Assembly (NCBI GenBank): GCA_963800505.1
Contig: CAWDBL010000002.1
Coordinates: forward strand, 1-64,000
Direction of reading: 5' to 3'
DNA length: 64,000 nucleotides
DNA from: Fodinibacter sp963800505
GTDB lineage: Bacteria > Actinomycetota > Actinomycetes > Actinomycetales > Dermatophilaceae
Made by a program: the position numbers and the translations under genes. The notes under the pieces were generated by a model. That model ran no database searches. It worked only from the letters and a program-made list of their open reading frames with translations, and was not told the DNA's origin. This document shows, in pieces, positions 11,991-19,437 of this stretch (its first letter is position 1; every line of letters starts with the position of its first letter).

Positions 11991-13037
11991 ATGACCCACC
12001 ACGACCCCGCCACCCCCGCCCGTGTGGCATCCGCCGCCACCGGCCCGGATGCCGTGTCCCTCACCTCGCGTCCGGATGCCGTGCCGGCCCACCCCGCGAT
12101 CCTCGTCCTCGGCGGCACCGGCATGATGGGCCGCGAGGTGCTGGGCGCCCTGCGCCGGAGCGGCGTCGTGCCGCGGGTCCTCGTGCGCGACCCCGCGCGC
12201 CTCACGACCCGCGAGGGTGTCGAGGTGCACGTCGGCGACCTGCGCGACCCGGTATCGCTGCGTCGTGCGATGAAGGGAGTCGACGTCGTCTTCCACATCT
12301 CGCCGCACGAGGCCGACGAGGTCGAGCTGGCCCGCACGGTCATCGACGCCTGCGAGGAGGAGGGTGCTCGGCTCGTCTTCGCCGGGGTGCACGTGACCGC
12401 CGCGAACCCGGTGCTCGGCTGGTTCGTCCGCCGGTTCTACGGCATGCTCCTCCCGCGCTATCGCGGCAAGCTCGCCATCGGGCGCCTGGTCGAGGCGTCG
12501 GGGACCGACCCGGTCATCCTGTGCCCGAGCAACTTCATGCAGAACGACGAGGTGCTGCTCGACGTCATCCGCGGTGGGCAGTTCGTGCACCCCTGCAGCC
12601 CGAAGGGGCTCAACCGGGTCGACCTGCGCGACGTCGGCGAGGCCGCGGCCACCGTTCTCCTGGACCGATCGGTCCCCTCGGGAAGCTACTCGGTGGTGGG
12701 CCCGCGCTCGCTCACCGGACCGGAGTGCGCTGGGGTGTGGTCCGAGGCACTCGGCGTGCCGGTGCGCTACACGGGGAACGACGACGCAGCATTGCAGGCC
12801 GCCCTGCGCTCGCACCTCAGCGGGCACCGGCTCGACGACTGGCTGTCGTCCTTCCGCAAGCTGCGCCGGCTCCCGGTCAACGCGTCCCCGACGGAGCTGG
12901 CGCAGACCGAGCGGCTGCTCGGCCGCGCGCCGACCGACTTCGCCGACTTCGTCGCCCGCGTCGTCGCCGAGCACGGCCTGGCTGCCGGCACGGTCGGCGG
13001 GGCGGGTGCCCAGGTGGCGGCTCCGGCGACCACCTGA
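11991..13037 (+). CDS. NmrA-like NAD(P)-binding protein
   Basis: Atypical short-chain dehydrogenase/NmrA-family protein, 348 aa. The Rossmann motif GGTGMMG is at residues 41-47, followed by the typical VRDPARL and GDLRDP segments. NmrA-like proteins often sense NAD(P)(H) redox state rather than catalyse; some are NADH-ubiquinone-subunit-like reductases. ATG at 11991 with AAGGAG at 11979-11984. The first ~34 residues are a variable, probably disordered, extension. It shares a promoter region with the hemerythrin gene. A 10-bp inverted repeat at 13060-13100 follows. Confidence 0.8.
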   Translation: MTHHDPATPARVASAATGPDAVSLTSRPDAVPAHPAILVLGGTGMMGREVLGALRRSGVVPRVLVRDPARLTTREGVEVHVGDLRDPVSLRRAMKGVDVVFHISPHEADEVELARTVIDACEEEGARLVFAGVHVTAANPVLGWFVRRFYGMLLPRYRGKLAIGRLVEASGTDPVILCPSNFMQNDEVLLDVIRGGQFVHPCSPKGLNRVDLRDVGEAAATVLLDRSVPSGSYSVVGPRSLTGPECAGVWSEALGVPVRYTGNDDAALQAALRSHLSGHRLDDWLSSFRKLRRLPVNASPTELAQTERLLGRAPTDFADFVARVVAEHGLAAGTVGGAGAQVAAPATT

Positions 13038-13059
13038 GCGCCCGGCTCGTCGGGGCGCT

Positions 13060-13100
13060 CCCGGCATCCTGCGGCGCGGGTCGGTCGGCGGGATGCCGGG
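13060..13100. terminator. Inverted repeat before eno
   Basis: Arms CCCGGCATCC (13060-13069) and GGATGCCGGG (13091-13100), spacer 21 bases. It follows the NmrA-like gene and precedes the likely eno -10 box TAGGCT (13111-13116). Probable terminator or bidirectional insulator; the arms contain the genome's frequent GGATGCC word. Confidence 0.45.
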
Positions 13101-13165
13101 TGGGCAGGGCTAGGCTCGGACCCGAACCTTCTCTCCCCACCCCCAGTAGCACCAAGGAGTCCGGC

Positions 13166-14464
13166 GTGGCACTGATCGAAGCCGTAGGCGCTCGCGAGAT
13201 CCTCGACTCGCGCGGCAACCCCACCGTCGAGGTCGAGGTCGCCCTCGACGACGGGACGCTCGCCCGGGCGGCCGTGCCCAGCGGAGCCTCGACCGGCGCG
13301 TTCGAGGCCGTCGAGCGCCGTGACGGCGACAAGGGCCGCTACCTCGGCAAGGGCGTCGAGAAGGCCGTCGACGCCGTGATCGACGAGATCGGCCCCAGGC
13401 TGGTCGGCCTCGGCATCGATGCCAGCGAGCAGCGCCTCGTCGACTCCGAGATGCTCGCCATCGACGGCAGCGCCAACAAGGAGAAGCTCGGCGCCAACGC
13501 CATCCTGGGCGTCTCGCTGGCCGTCGCGCGCGCCGCCGCCGACTCCGCCAACCTGCCCCTGTTCCGCTACGTCGGCGGCCCCAACGCGCACGTGCTGCCG
13601 GTGCCGATGATGAACATCCTCAACGGCGGCAGCCACGCCGACTCCAACGTCGACATCCAGGAGTTCATGATCGCGCCGATCGGCGCCGACAGCTTCCGCG
13701 AGGCGCTGCGCTGGGGCGCCGAGGTCTACCACGCGCTGAAGGGCGTGCTCAAGGAGAAGGGCCTGGCCACCGGTCTGGGCGACGAGGGTGGTTTCGCCCC
13801 CAACCTGCCCAGCAACCGCGCGGCGCTCGACCTCATCCTCGAGGCGATCGAGAAGGCCGGCTACACCCCGGGTGAGCAGATCGCGCTCGCGCTCGACGTC
13901 GCCGCCTCCGAGTTCCACGACGACGGCGGCTACTCCTTCGAGGGCGGCACCAAGACCGCCGACGAGATGATCGACTACTACGCCGACCTCGTCGCGTCCT
14001 ACCCGCTGGTCTCGATCGAGGACCCCCTCGACGAGAGCGACTGGGACGGCTGGAAGGCGATGACCGACCGGATGGGCGCCGACGTGCAGATCGTCGGCGA
14101 CGACCTGTTCGTCACCAACCCCGAGCGGCTCGCGCGCGGCATCGAGACCGGCACGGCCAACGCGCTGCTCGTCAAGGTCAACCAGATCGGTTCGCTCACC
14201 GAGACCCTGGATGCCGTCGAGCTGGCCCAGCGCAACGGCTACCGCTGCATGATGAGCCACCGCTCCGGCGAGACCGAGGACACCACGATCGCCGACCTCG
14301 CCGTCGCCACCAACTGCGGCCAGATCAAGACCGGCGCCCCGGCCCGGTCCGAGCGCGTCGCCAAGTACAACCAGCTGCTGCGCATCGAGGAGGAGCTCGA
14401 CGACGCCGCGGTCTACGCCGGCGCCGGCGCGTTCCCGCGCTTCACCCGCCGCCAGCAGGCCTGA
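13166..14464 (+). CDS. eno: Enolase
   Basis: Interconverts 2-phosphoglycerate and phosphoenolpyruvate in glycolysis. GTG at 13166 with AAGGAG at 13154-13159 gives 432 aa, normal length. The start VALIEAVGAREILDSRGNPT is the family N terminus. The protein carries NGGSHADSNVDIQEFM, GDEGGFAP, IEDPLDESDW and MSHRSGETED with the catalytic Glu/Lys/His positions. A -10-like TAGGCT at 13111-13116 would give a leader of about 45 bases, so unlike many neighbours this gene is translated from a Shine-Dalgarno site. The order eno-ftsB-DUF501-ppx follows, as in mycobacteria. Confidence 0.97.
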   Translation: MALIEAVGAREILDSRGNPTVEVEVALDDGTLARAAVPSGASTGAFEAVERRDGDKGRYLGKGVEKAVDAVIDEIGPRLVGLGIDASEQRLVDSEMLAIDGSANKEKLGANAILGVSLAVARAAADSANLPLFRYVGGPNAHVLPVPMMNILNGGSHADSNVDIQEFMIAPIGADSFREALRWGAEVYHALKGVLKEKGLATGLGDEGGFAPNLPSNRAALDLILEAIEKAGYTPGEQIALALDVAASEFHDDGGYSFEGGTKTADEMIDYYADLVASYPLVSIEDPLDESDWDGWKAMTDRMGADVQIVGDDLFVTNPERLARGIETGTANALLVKVNQIGSLTETLDAVELAQRNGYRCMMSHRSGETEDTTIADLAVATNCGQIKTGAPARSERVAKYNQLLRIEEELDDAAVYAGAGAFPRFTRRQQA

Positions 14465-14472
14465 GCCCGAGC

Positions 14473-15012
14473 ATGGCCACCGGGCGCTCCCGCGGTCCGG
14501 CGTCGCGACCCCCGCGACGCCCGGCCGGGGCGCGCCCGCGGGCGGCCACCCGGGGTGCCGCCACGGCATCCGCACCGGTGGTGGCCCGGCTGGGCTGGCG
14601 AGGGCGGCTCACGACGGCTGCCAAGGACCGCCGTGCCCGGCGCGGCGCGGTGCTGCTGTCGATCGTCGCCTTCCTGATGGTGCTGCTCGGCTCGACGGTC
14701 GCGGCCTACGTCGGCCAGCAGGGCGACATCGCGGCGCTCGAGGACAAGGTGGCCGGCCAGCAGCAGGACGTCGAGGCGCTCAAGGCCGAGCAGGAGCGCT
14801 GGCGCGACCCGGCCTACGTCGAGCAGCAGGCCCGCCAGCGGCTGAAGTTCGTCATGCCGGGGGAGCGGTCCTACACGGTGCTCGACACAGAGCCGACCAG
14901 CGGCACCGCCGACCCGGTTGCCGGGGTGGCCGCGCCCGACGTGCCGCTGCCGTGGTACCAGACCGTGTGGGAGTCCACCCGCACCGCCGACGTGCCGGGG
15001 GCGCGCCGGTGA
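14473..15012 (+). CDS. FtsB/DivIC-type septum formation initiator
   Basis: Single-pass membrane division protein of the FtsB/DivIC family, 179 aa. A basic, Arg/Ala/Pro-rich cytoplasmic tail (1-57) is followed by one transmembrane helix at about 59-80 (LLSIVAFLMVLLGSTV). An extracytoplasmic coiled coil (84-125) leads into the conserved WRDPAYVEQQARQRLKFV(M)PGE segment. It would act in the FtsQ-FtsL-FtsB complex at the divisome. It sits 8 bases after eno and overlaps the DUF501 gene by 4 bases (GTGA). Confidence 0.88.
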   Translation: MATGRSRGPASRPPRRPAGARPRAATRGAATASAPVVARLGWRGRLTTAAKDRRARRGAVLLSIVAFLMVLLGSTVAAYVGQQGDIAALEDKVAGQQQDVEALKAEQERWRDPAYVEQQARQRLKFVMPGERSYTVLDTEPTSGTADPVAGVAAPDVPLPWYQTVWESTRTADVPGARR

Positions 15013-15569
15013 CCGCAGCTGCCGACCTGCCGCCCGTCGCGCAGGCCGACCTCGACGCCGTCTCGCGACAGCTCGGGCGCCAGGCCCGAGGCGTCGCGGA
15101 GGTGGCCCACCGCTGCCCGTGCGGTGAGCCCGATGTCGTGCGCACCGAGCCGCGGCTGCCCGACGGCACCCCTTTCCCGACCTCCTTCTACGCCACCTGC
15201 CCCCGGCTCACCGGCGCACTGTCGACCCTCGAGAGCCAGGGCGTCATGCGCGAGATGACCGAGCGGCTCGAGGTCGATGCCGACCTGCGCGAGCGGTACA
15301 CCGATGCGCACCTCGACTACCTCGAGCGGCGCTCCCAGCTCGGTGAGGTGCCCGAGGTCGCCGGCGTCTCCGCTGGTGGCATGCCGGCCCGGGTCAAGTG
15401 CCTGCACGTCCTCGTCGCCCACTCGCTCGCCGCCGGGCCCGGGGTCAACCCGCTCGGTGACGAGGCCCTCGCCATGCTCGACCCGTGGTGGGAGCGGCAC
15501 CCCTGCTCGGCCGACGCGCCGGGCGCGGTTCTCGACCACGACACGGCGGGTGCCGGGAGCGCGCCGTGA
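15009..15569 (+). CDS. DUF501 domain protein
   Basis: 186-aa protein of unknown function, conserved in actinobacteria between ftsB and ppx. Two cysteines in CPCG near residue 36, the TPFPTSFYATCP motif and the late LHVLVAHSLAAGPGVNPLGDEA segment are the recognisable family features; the cysteines may bind metal (inference). The GTG at 15009 overlaps the upstream TGA, and the gene's own TGA overlaps the GTG of a 21-codon relay ORF, so the whole ftsB-to-ppx stretch could be translated by coupling. Confidence 0.85.
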   Translation: MTAAADLPPVAQADLDAVSRQLGRQARGVAEVAHRCPCGEPDVVRTEPRLPDGTPFPTSFYATCPRLTGALSTLESQGVMREMTERLEVDADLRERYTDAHLDYLERRSQLGEVPEVAGVSAGGMPARVKCLHVLVAHSLAAGPGVNPLGDEALAMLDPWWERHPCSADAPGAVLDHDTAGAGSAP

Positions 15570-15631
15570 GCACCGGCATCCGGCCCCGCGTCGCAGCCGA
15601 CGACGGTCCCGAGGTCAGGAGCGCAGCGTGA
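15566..15631 (+). CDS. 21-codon ORF duplicating the ppx start
   Basis: GTG at 15566 overlaps the DUF501 stop, and its TGA at 15629-15631 overlaps the ppx GTG at 15628. Codons 4-9 encode GIRPRV, exactly as codons 4-9 of ppx, and the DNA is near-identical over about 35 bases at a 62-base offset. It looks like a local duplication of the ppx start region that now serves, at least potentially, as a translational relay. No evidence that the peptide itself has a job. Confidence 0.4.
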   Translation: MSTGIRPRVAADDGPEVRSAA

Positions 15632-16584
15632 GTGACGGCATCCGGCCCCGAGTCGCGGCCATCGACTGCGGCACCAACTCGCTGCGCCTGCTCGTGGCCG
15701 ACGTCGGGGACGACGGCCGGCTCACCGACGTGGTGCGCCGGATGGAGATCGTGCGGCTGGGGCAGGGCATCGACCGCACCGGCGTCATCGCCCCGGATGC
15801 GATGGAGCGCACGCTGCGCGTCACCCGCGAGTACGCCGGGCAGTGCCGGTCGCTGGGCGTCGAGCAGGTGCGCTTCGTGGCGACCTCGGCCTCGCGCGAT
15901 GCGCGCAACGCCGACGAGTTCGTCGCCGGGGTGCGCGAGGCGTTCGGCGACCTCGACGTCGCGCCCGAGGTCGTGGCCGGTGACACCGAGGCGCGCTTCT
16001 CGTTCACCGGAGCCACCGGCGACCTGCAGGCGGTCGGTGTGCCTGGCCCCTACCTCGTCGTCGACCTCGGTGGCGGCTCGACCGAGCTGGTGCGCGGCAC
16101 GACCGACGTCGAGGCTGCGCTCTCGGTCGACGTCGGCAGCGTGCGGATGACCGAGCGGCACCTGCACTCCGACCCGCCGACACCCGACGAGGTCGCCGCG
16201 GCCCGGCGCGACGTCGAGGCCGCGCTCGACACGGTCGAGGAGACCGTCGACCTCACCGGCATCGGCGCCGTCGTCGGGCTGGCGGGCACCATCACGACGA
16301 TCACCGCGCACGCGCTGCGGCTGTCGACCTACGACCCGGAGGCAGTCCACCTGGCGCGCATCCCCGCCGCCACGATGCGCGAGGCCTGCGACTCGCTGCT
16401 GGCGATGGGGCACGCCGAGCGGGCCGCACTGCCCTACCTGCACCCGGGTCGGGTCGACGTCATCGCCGGTGGGGCGCTGGTCTGGGAGCAGGTGCTCGCC
16501 CGGGCGGTGCAGCGCTCGCCCGGTGCCGTCGTCGTGACGTCCGAGCACGACATCCTCGACGGGATCGCCCTCTCCCTGACCTGA
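15628..16584 (+). CDS. ppx: Exopolyphosphatase / pppGpp phosphohydrolase family
   Basis: ASKHA-fold phosphatase of the Ppx/GppA family, 318 aa, the short single-module form typical of actinobacteria (as Rv1026). N-terminal AAIDCGTNSLRLLVAD is the phosphate-1 loop; DLGGGSTEL near residue 145 is the second phosphate loop. It hydrolyses terminal phosphate of polyphosphate or the 5' phosphate of pppGpp; which one cannot be told from sequence. The GTG at 15628 overlaps the stop of the relay ORF. Followed by a cluster of 34-bp dyad repeats ending in a strong hairpin. Confidence 0.9.
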   Translation: MSDGIRPRVAAIDCGTNSLRLLVADVGDDGRLTDVVRRMEIVRLGQGIDRTGVIAPDAMERTLRVTREYAGQCRSLGVEQVRFVATSASRDARNADEFVAGVREAFGDLDVAPEVVAGDTEARFSFTGATGDLQAVGVPGPYLVVDLGGGSTELVRGTTDVEAALSVDVGSVRMTERHLHSDPPTPDEVAAARRDVEAALDTVEETVDLTGIGAVVGLAGTITTITAHALRLSTYDPEAVHLARIPAATMREACDSLLAMGHAERAALPYLHPGRVDVIAGGALVWEQVLARAVQRSPGAVVVTSEHDILDGIALSLT

Positions 16585-16590
16585 GCCGGC

Positions 16591-16775
16591 GTCCCCACAT
16601 CGACCAATAGGTCACACGGGGGACGCCCCCGCCGGATCTCAGGTGTCCTCAGATCGACCAATAGGTCACACGGGGGACGCCCCCGCCGGATCTCAGGTGT
16701 CCCCAGATCGACCAATAGGTCACAGGAGGGACGGGCGGCCTGTCCCTCCTGTGACCTATTGGTCGACGTCGGGAC
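16591..16775. repeat. Cluster of four 34-bp dyad units
   Basis: Four units, each 34 bp and centred on GACCAATAGGTC, start at 16591, 16645, 16699 (all forward) and 16742 (reverse). Outer arms are GTCCC/GGGAC (GTCCT in unit 2). The first three are spaced exactly 54 bp as a tandem repeat; the last is inverted. Nothing coding is seen between ppx and the PadR gene; short open frames here are only translations of the repeat. Confidence 0.92.
16708..16766. terminator. 25-bp perfect hairpin downstream of ppx
   Basis: Units three and four of the dyad cluster face each other, creating perfect 25-bp arms (16708-16732 and 16742-16766) around a 9-base loop GGGCGGCCT. In RNA this would be a very stable hairpin after ppx; no U-tract follows, so termination is plausible but not certain. 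Confidence 0.6.
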
Positions 16776-16875
16776 GCCGACACACGGGCGGTGTTCTGGC
16801 TCTCGCGGTAATACGGATTGCGCGGTAGTGTGCGAACCGCACCAAGGTGGTGCGGGAGCGAAGGGTGGTGGGCCG

Positions 16876-17208
16876 GTGGACGGCACCCAGCTGGTCAAGG
16901 GGGTGCTCGACCTCGCGGTGCTCGCGGTCGTGGCCCGGGAGGACGGCTACGGCTACGACGTCGTGCGCCGGCTGCGTGCAGCGGGGCTGGAGGAGGTCGG
17001 CGACGCGTCGGTCTACGGCACGCTGCGCCGGCTCTACTCGGCGGGGGCGCTGACGTCGTACGTGGTGCCCTCCGACGAGGGGCCGCACCGCAAGTACTAC
17101 GGCATCAACGCGCAGGGGCGCACGGTGCTCGAGACGCAGGGCAAGACGTGGGCGGCGTTCGCCGCGACGATGGACGGTCTGCTCGACCAGGCAGGGGTGC
17201 GGTCATGA
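16876..17208 (+). CDS. PadR-family transcriptional regulator
   Basis: 110-aa winged-helix repressor. It shows the PadR core: LVKGVLDLAVLAVVAREDGYGYDVVRRL for helices 1-2, then the recognition region SVYGTLRRLYSAGAL and the wing EGPHRKYYGI. GTG at 16876 is the first start after the repeat cluster; the upstream extension is repeat-derived. Its stop overlaps the next gene by 4 bases. PadR proteins next to a HAAS-domain membrane protein form a common signalling pair in which the repressor controls the membrane gene. The upstream segment has a direct repeat GCGGTAATACG / GCGGTAGTGTG that may hold the promoter or operator. Confidence 0.88.
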   Translation: MDGTQLVKGVLDLAVLAVVAREDGYGYDVVRRLRAAGLEEVGDASVYGTLRRLYSAGALTSYVVPSDEGPHRKYYGINAQGRTVLETQGKTWAAFAATMDGLLDQAGVRS

Positions 17209-18215
17209 ACGACACGACGATGATGGGGGCGGCGCAGGCCGAGGACGTGCGGGCCTACGTGGCGGCGGTGCGGGCCTGGCTGGCCGACCTGCCGGCCGAC
17301 GAGGTCGAGGAGCTCACGGCCGGCATGGAGGCCGACCTCGCCGAGCGCGCGGCCGAGTCGGGCGGCACGCTGGGTGACCTGCTCGGGCAGCCCGAGGCGT
17401 ATGCCGCCGAGCTGCGGTCCGCTGCCGGGTTGCCACCGCGCGTCGACGTGGTGGCGCCGGATGCCGTGCCGCGCGAGCCGTGGACCGACCGGTTGGAGCG
17501 CGAGGCGCACGAGCTCGTGGCCGGGCATCCGTGGCTGCGCGAGCTGCGACCGACCTGGTGGCTGCTGCGGGGTGCGGTCGCTGGGTGGGCAGTGGCGTCC
17601 GTGCTCGGCAACGGGCGAGTCCTCCTGCTGCCGCTGGTCGGCGCCGCGCTGTCGATGTGGCTGGGCCTGGTGTTGCGCCGACGTGAGCCACTGGGCACGA
17701 AGCGCTCGGCCGCGCTGGGCGTTGCCAACACACTGGCCGTCGTCCTGCTCCTGCCGATGCTGTCGTTCTATACCTACGCCTCCTCCGGCTACAACGACAC
17801 AGCCGCGTTCGAGGCGCCGGCACCGGCACCGGGGCTTGCGTTCAACGGCGAGGCGATCAGCAACGTCTATGCCTACGACGCCGCCGGACAGCGGGTCGAC
17901 GACGTGCGTCTCTTCGACCAGCTCGGGCAGCCGCTGCAGCTGTCGTCCGACGTCGTGCCGATGCCGACCGGGCCCGACGGGCAGGAGCTCATCGCCTGGC
18001 CGCCGGACCCGCGTGCCCTGTCGGTGTTCCCGATGCGCTTGGTGCCGGGGGTTGACCCCTGGGCCGCGGAGGCGGGTGAGTGGACGCCTCCGATGGTGGT
18101 CGTGCCGCTCGCCGGCTCGGCGCAGGCTGGTGCCACGCCGTCACCCCCGACGTCTGCGAGCCCGAGCGCGTCGGGCACTGCCTCGCTGACGCCAACCCCG
18201 ACTGCGAGCCCGTGA
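17205..18215 (+). CDS. HAAS/DUF1700-type membrane signalling protein
   Basis: 336 aa. The N-terminal ~75 residues match the HAAS (DUF1700-like) helical domain: a helix with LADLPADEVEELTAGMEADLAERAAE and then LGQPEAYAAELR, the part expected to contact the PadR partner encoded just upstream (ATGA overlap). Three membrane helices follow at about 117-133, 138-157 and 168-190. A ~140-residue extracytoplasmic domain ends in a Ser/Thr/Pro tail that may be wall-spanning. The outer domain (YAYDAAGQRVDDVRLFDQ) resembles those found in other actinobacterial HAAS proteins, but I know no function for it. Confidence 0.75.
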   Translation: MNDTTMMGAAQAEDVRAYVAAVRAWLADLPADEVEELTAGMEADLAERAAESGGTLGDLLGQPEAYAAELRSAAGLPPRVDVVAPDAVPREPWTDRLEREAHELVAGHPWLRELRPTWWLLRGAVAGWAVASVLGNGRVLLLPLVGAALSMWLGLVLRRREPLGTKRSAALGVANTLAVVLLLPMLSFYTYASSGYNDTAAFEAPAPAPGLAFNGEAISNVYAYDAAGQRVDDVRLFDQLGQPLQLSSDVVPMPTGPDGQELIAWPPDPRALSVFPMRLVPGVDPWAAEAGEWTPPMVVVPLAGSAQAGATPSPPTSASPSASGTASLTPTPTASP

Positions 18216-18286
18216 ACGCGGCATCGGGTGCTCAGCCGGCTGCCCGGGCAACCGGATGGGCACCCGACGCGTGAGCGCGATCCGGC

Positions 18287-18292
18287 TACAGT
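18287..18292 (+). promoter_or_regulatory. -10 box TACAGT for tRNA-Leu
   Basis: TACAGT ends 6 bases before the first base of the tRNA, so transcription would begin at or next to the mature 5' end. No convincing -35 hexamer. Confidence 0.4.
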
Positions 18293-18298
18293 GACGGG

Positions 18299-18373
18299 GC
18301 CCCCGTGGCCCAACTGGCAGAGGCAGGCGACTTAAAATCGCCACAGGTGCGGGTTCGACCCCCGTCGGGGGCA
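18299..18373 (+). tRNA. tRNA-Leu (anticodon UAA)
   Basis: Acceptor GCCCCCG (18299-18305) pairs with CGGGGGC (18366-18372), discriminator A at 18373; CCA is not encoded. Anticodon stem GGCGA/TCGCC with loop CTTAAAA gives anticodon UAA, reading UUA. The D loop has the leucine-type GGCAGA sequence. T arm GCGGG-TTCGACC-CCCGT. The variable loop is only about 6 bases, whereas bacterial leucine tRNAs normally carry a long variable arm. UUA is very rare in such GC-rich genomes, making this the counterpart of Streptomyces bldA by anticodon. Confidence 0.9.
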
Positions 18374-18564
18374 CTCTGCCGCCCGGCGGGAGCGGACGAC
18401 GGTAGACAACACGCCGCAGCGGCTCGACCGCCGACGGCGAGTTCTCTACTCTCGTCGAGTCGCTCGTCCAGCGTTGGACGGTGCGGGAACAACGACCACG
18501 CCTCGCACGTCTAGGCTGGTGACACGTGCGGTGACGACACCGCCATGACCATCACGGAGGAACG

Positions 18565-19437
18565 ATGGCCAGCAACCCGGCCTTCAACCGCATCGAGAAG
18601 GACGCCAAGGACGGCTACGCCGGCTTCGGCGGCCCCGGCGCCGGCGCCGCCCAGCAGGCCGCCGCCGGCCAGGCAGCCACCGCGGGGATGAGCGCCCAGC
18701 AGCTGCAGGACCTGTACAACCAGCCGTCGGCCGGCCCGGCCGACACCCGTCGGGTCACCATGGACGACGTCATCATGAAGACGCTCAGCCTCTTCGCGAT
18801 CGTGCTCGTCTTCGGAGCGATCGGGTGGGTCGTCGCCGCGAACAGCCAGACGGGCGGGTTCGCGCTCTGGATGGGCGGCATGATCGGCACGCTGGTGCTC
18901 GGTCTGGTCATCGCCTTCAAGAAGACGTTGAGCGTCCCGCTGATTCTGCTCTATGCGGTCGTCGAGGGACTCTTCCTCGGAGCGGTCAGCCAGTTCTTCT
19001 CGCTCTACTTCGACACCCCCGGCACCCCGGCCTTCCAGGGCATCGTCGCTCAGGCCGTCATCGCAACCCTCGCGACCTTCACCGGCATGTTCCTCGCGTA
19101 CAAGTTCGGCCTGATCAAGGTGACCGCACGGTTCCGCAAGGTCATGACGATGATGATCATCGGCTACGCGCTCTTCGCCGTCGTCAACTTCATCTTCGCG
19201 ATCGTCACGAACACCCAGTTCGGCATCGGCGGCAGCGGTGGCCTCGGCATCGCGATCTCGCTGTTCGCCGTGGGGCTCGCGTCGTTCACCCTCGCGCTCG
19301 ACTTCGACTCCATCGACCGCGCGATCGCCAGCGGTGCTCCTGAGAAGTACTCGTGGCTGCTGGCGCACGGCCTCATCGTCACCCTGGTGTGGCTCTACAT
19401 CGAGTTCCTCCGTCTCTTCGCGCGTCTGCGTCAGTGA
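18565..19437 (+). CDS. Bax inhibitor-1/YccA family membrane protein
   Basis: 290 aa. A cytoplasmic Gly/Ala/Gln-rich tail (about 1-65) precedes seven hydrophobic segments, from IVLVFGAIGWVV near residue 80 to LIVTLVWLYIEFLRLF at the end. FDSIDRAI with conserved acidic residues before the last helix is typical of the BI-1/YccA (TMBIM) fold, whose members are pH-sensitive Ca2+ leak channels or protease modulators. ATG is preceded by CACGGAGG. TAGGCT at 18512-18517 is a likely -10 box. The stop overlaps the next gene's GTG. Confidence 0.9.
   Translation: MASNPAFNRIEKDAKDGYAGFGGPGAGAAQQAAAGQAATAGMSAQQLQDLYNQPSAGPADTRRVTMDDVIMKTLSLFAIVLVFGAIGWVVAANSQTGGFALWMGGMIGTLVLGLVIAFKKTLSVPLILLYAVVEGLFLGAVSQFFSLYFDTPGTPAFQGIVAQAVIATLATFTGMFLAYKFGLIKVTARFRKVMTMMIIGYALFAVVNFIFAIVTNTQFGIGGSGGLGIAISLFAVGLASFTLALDFDSIDRAIASGAPEKYSWLLAHGLIVTLVWLYIEFLRLFARLRQ

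Noticed and set aside
16643..16828. Short frame translating as repeated DRPIGHTGD between ppx and padR
   Set aside because: It is only the 34-bp repeat read as protein; no ribosome site and no conservation expected.
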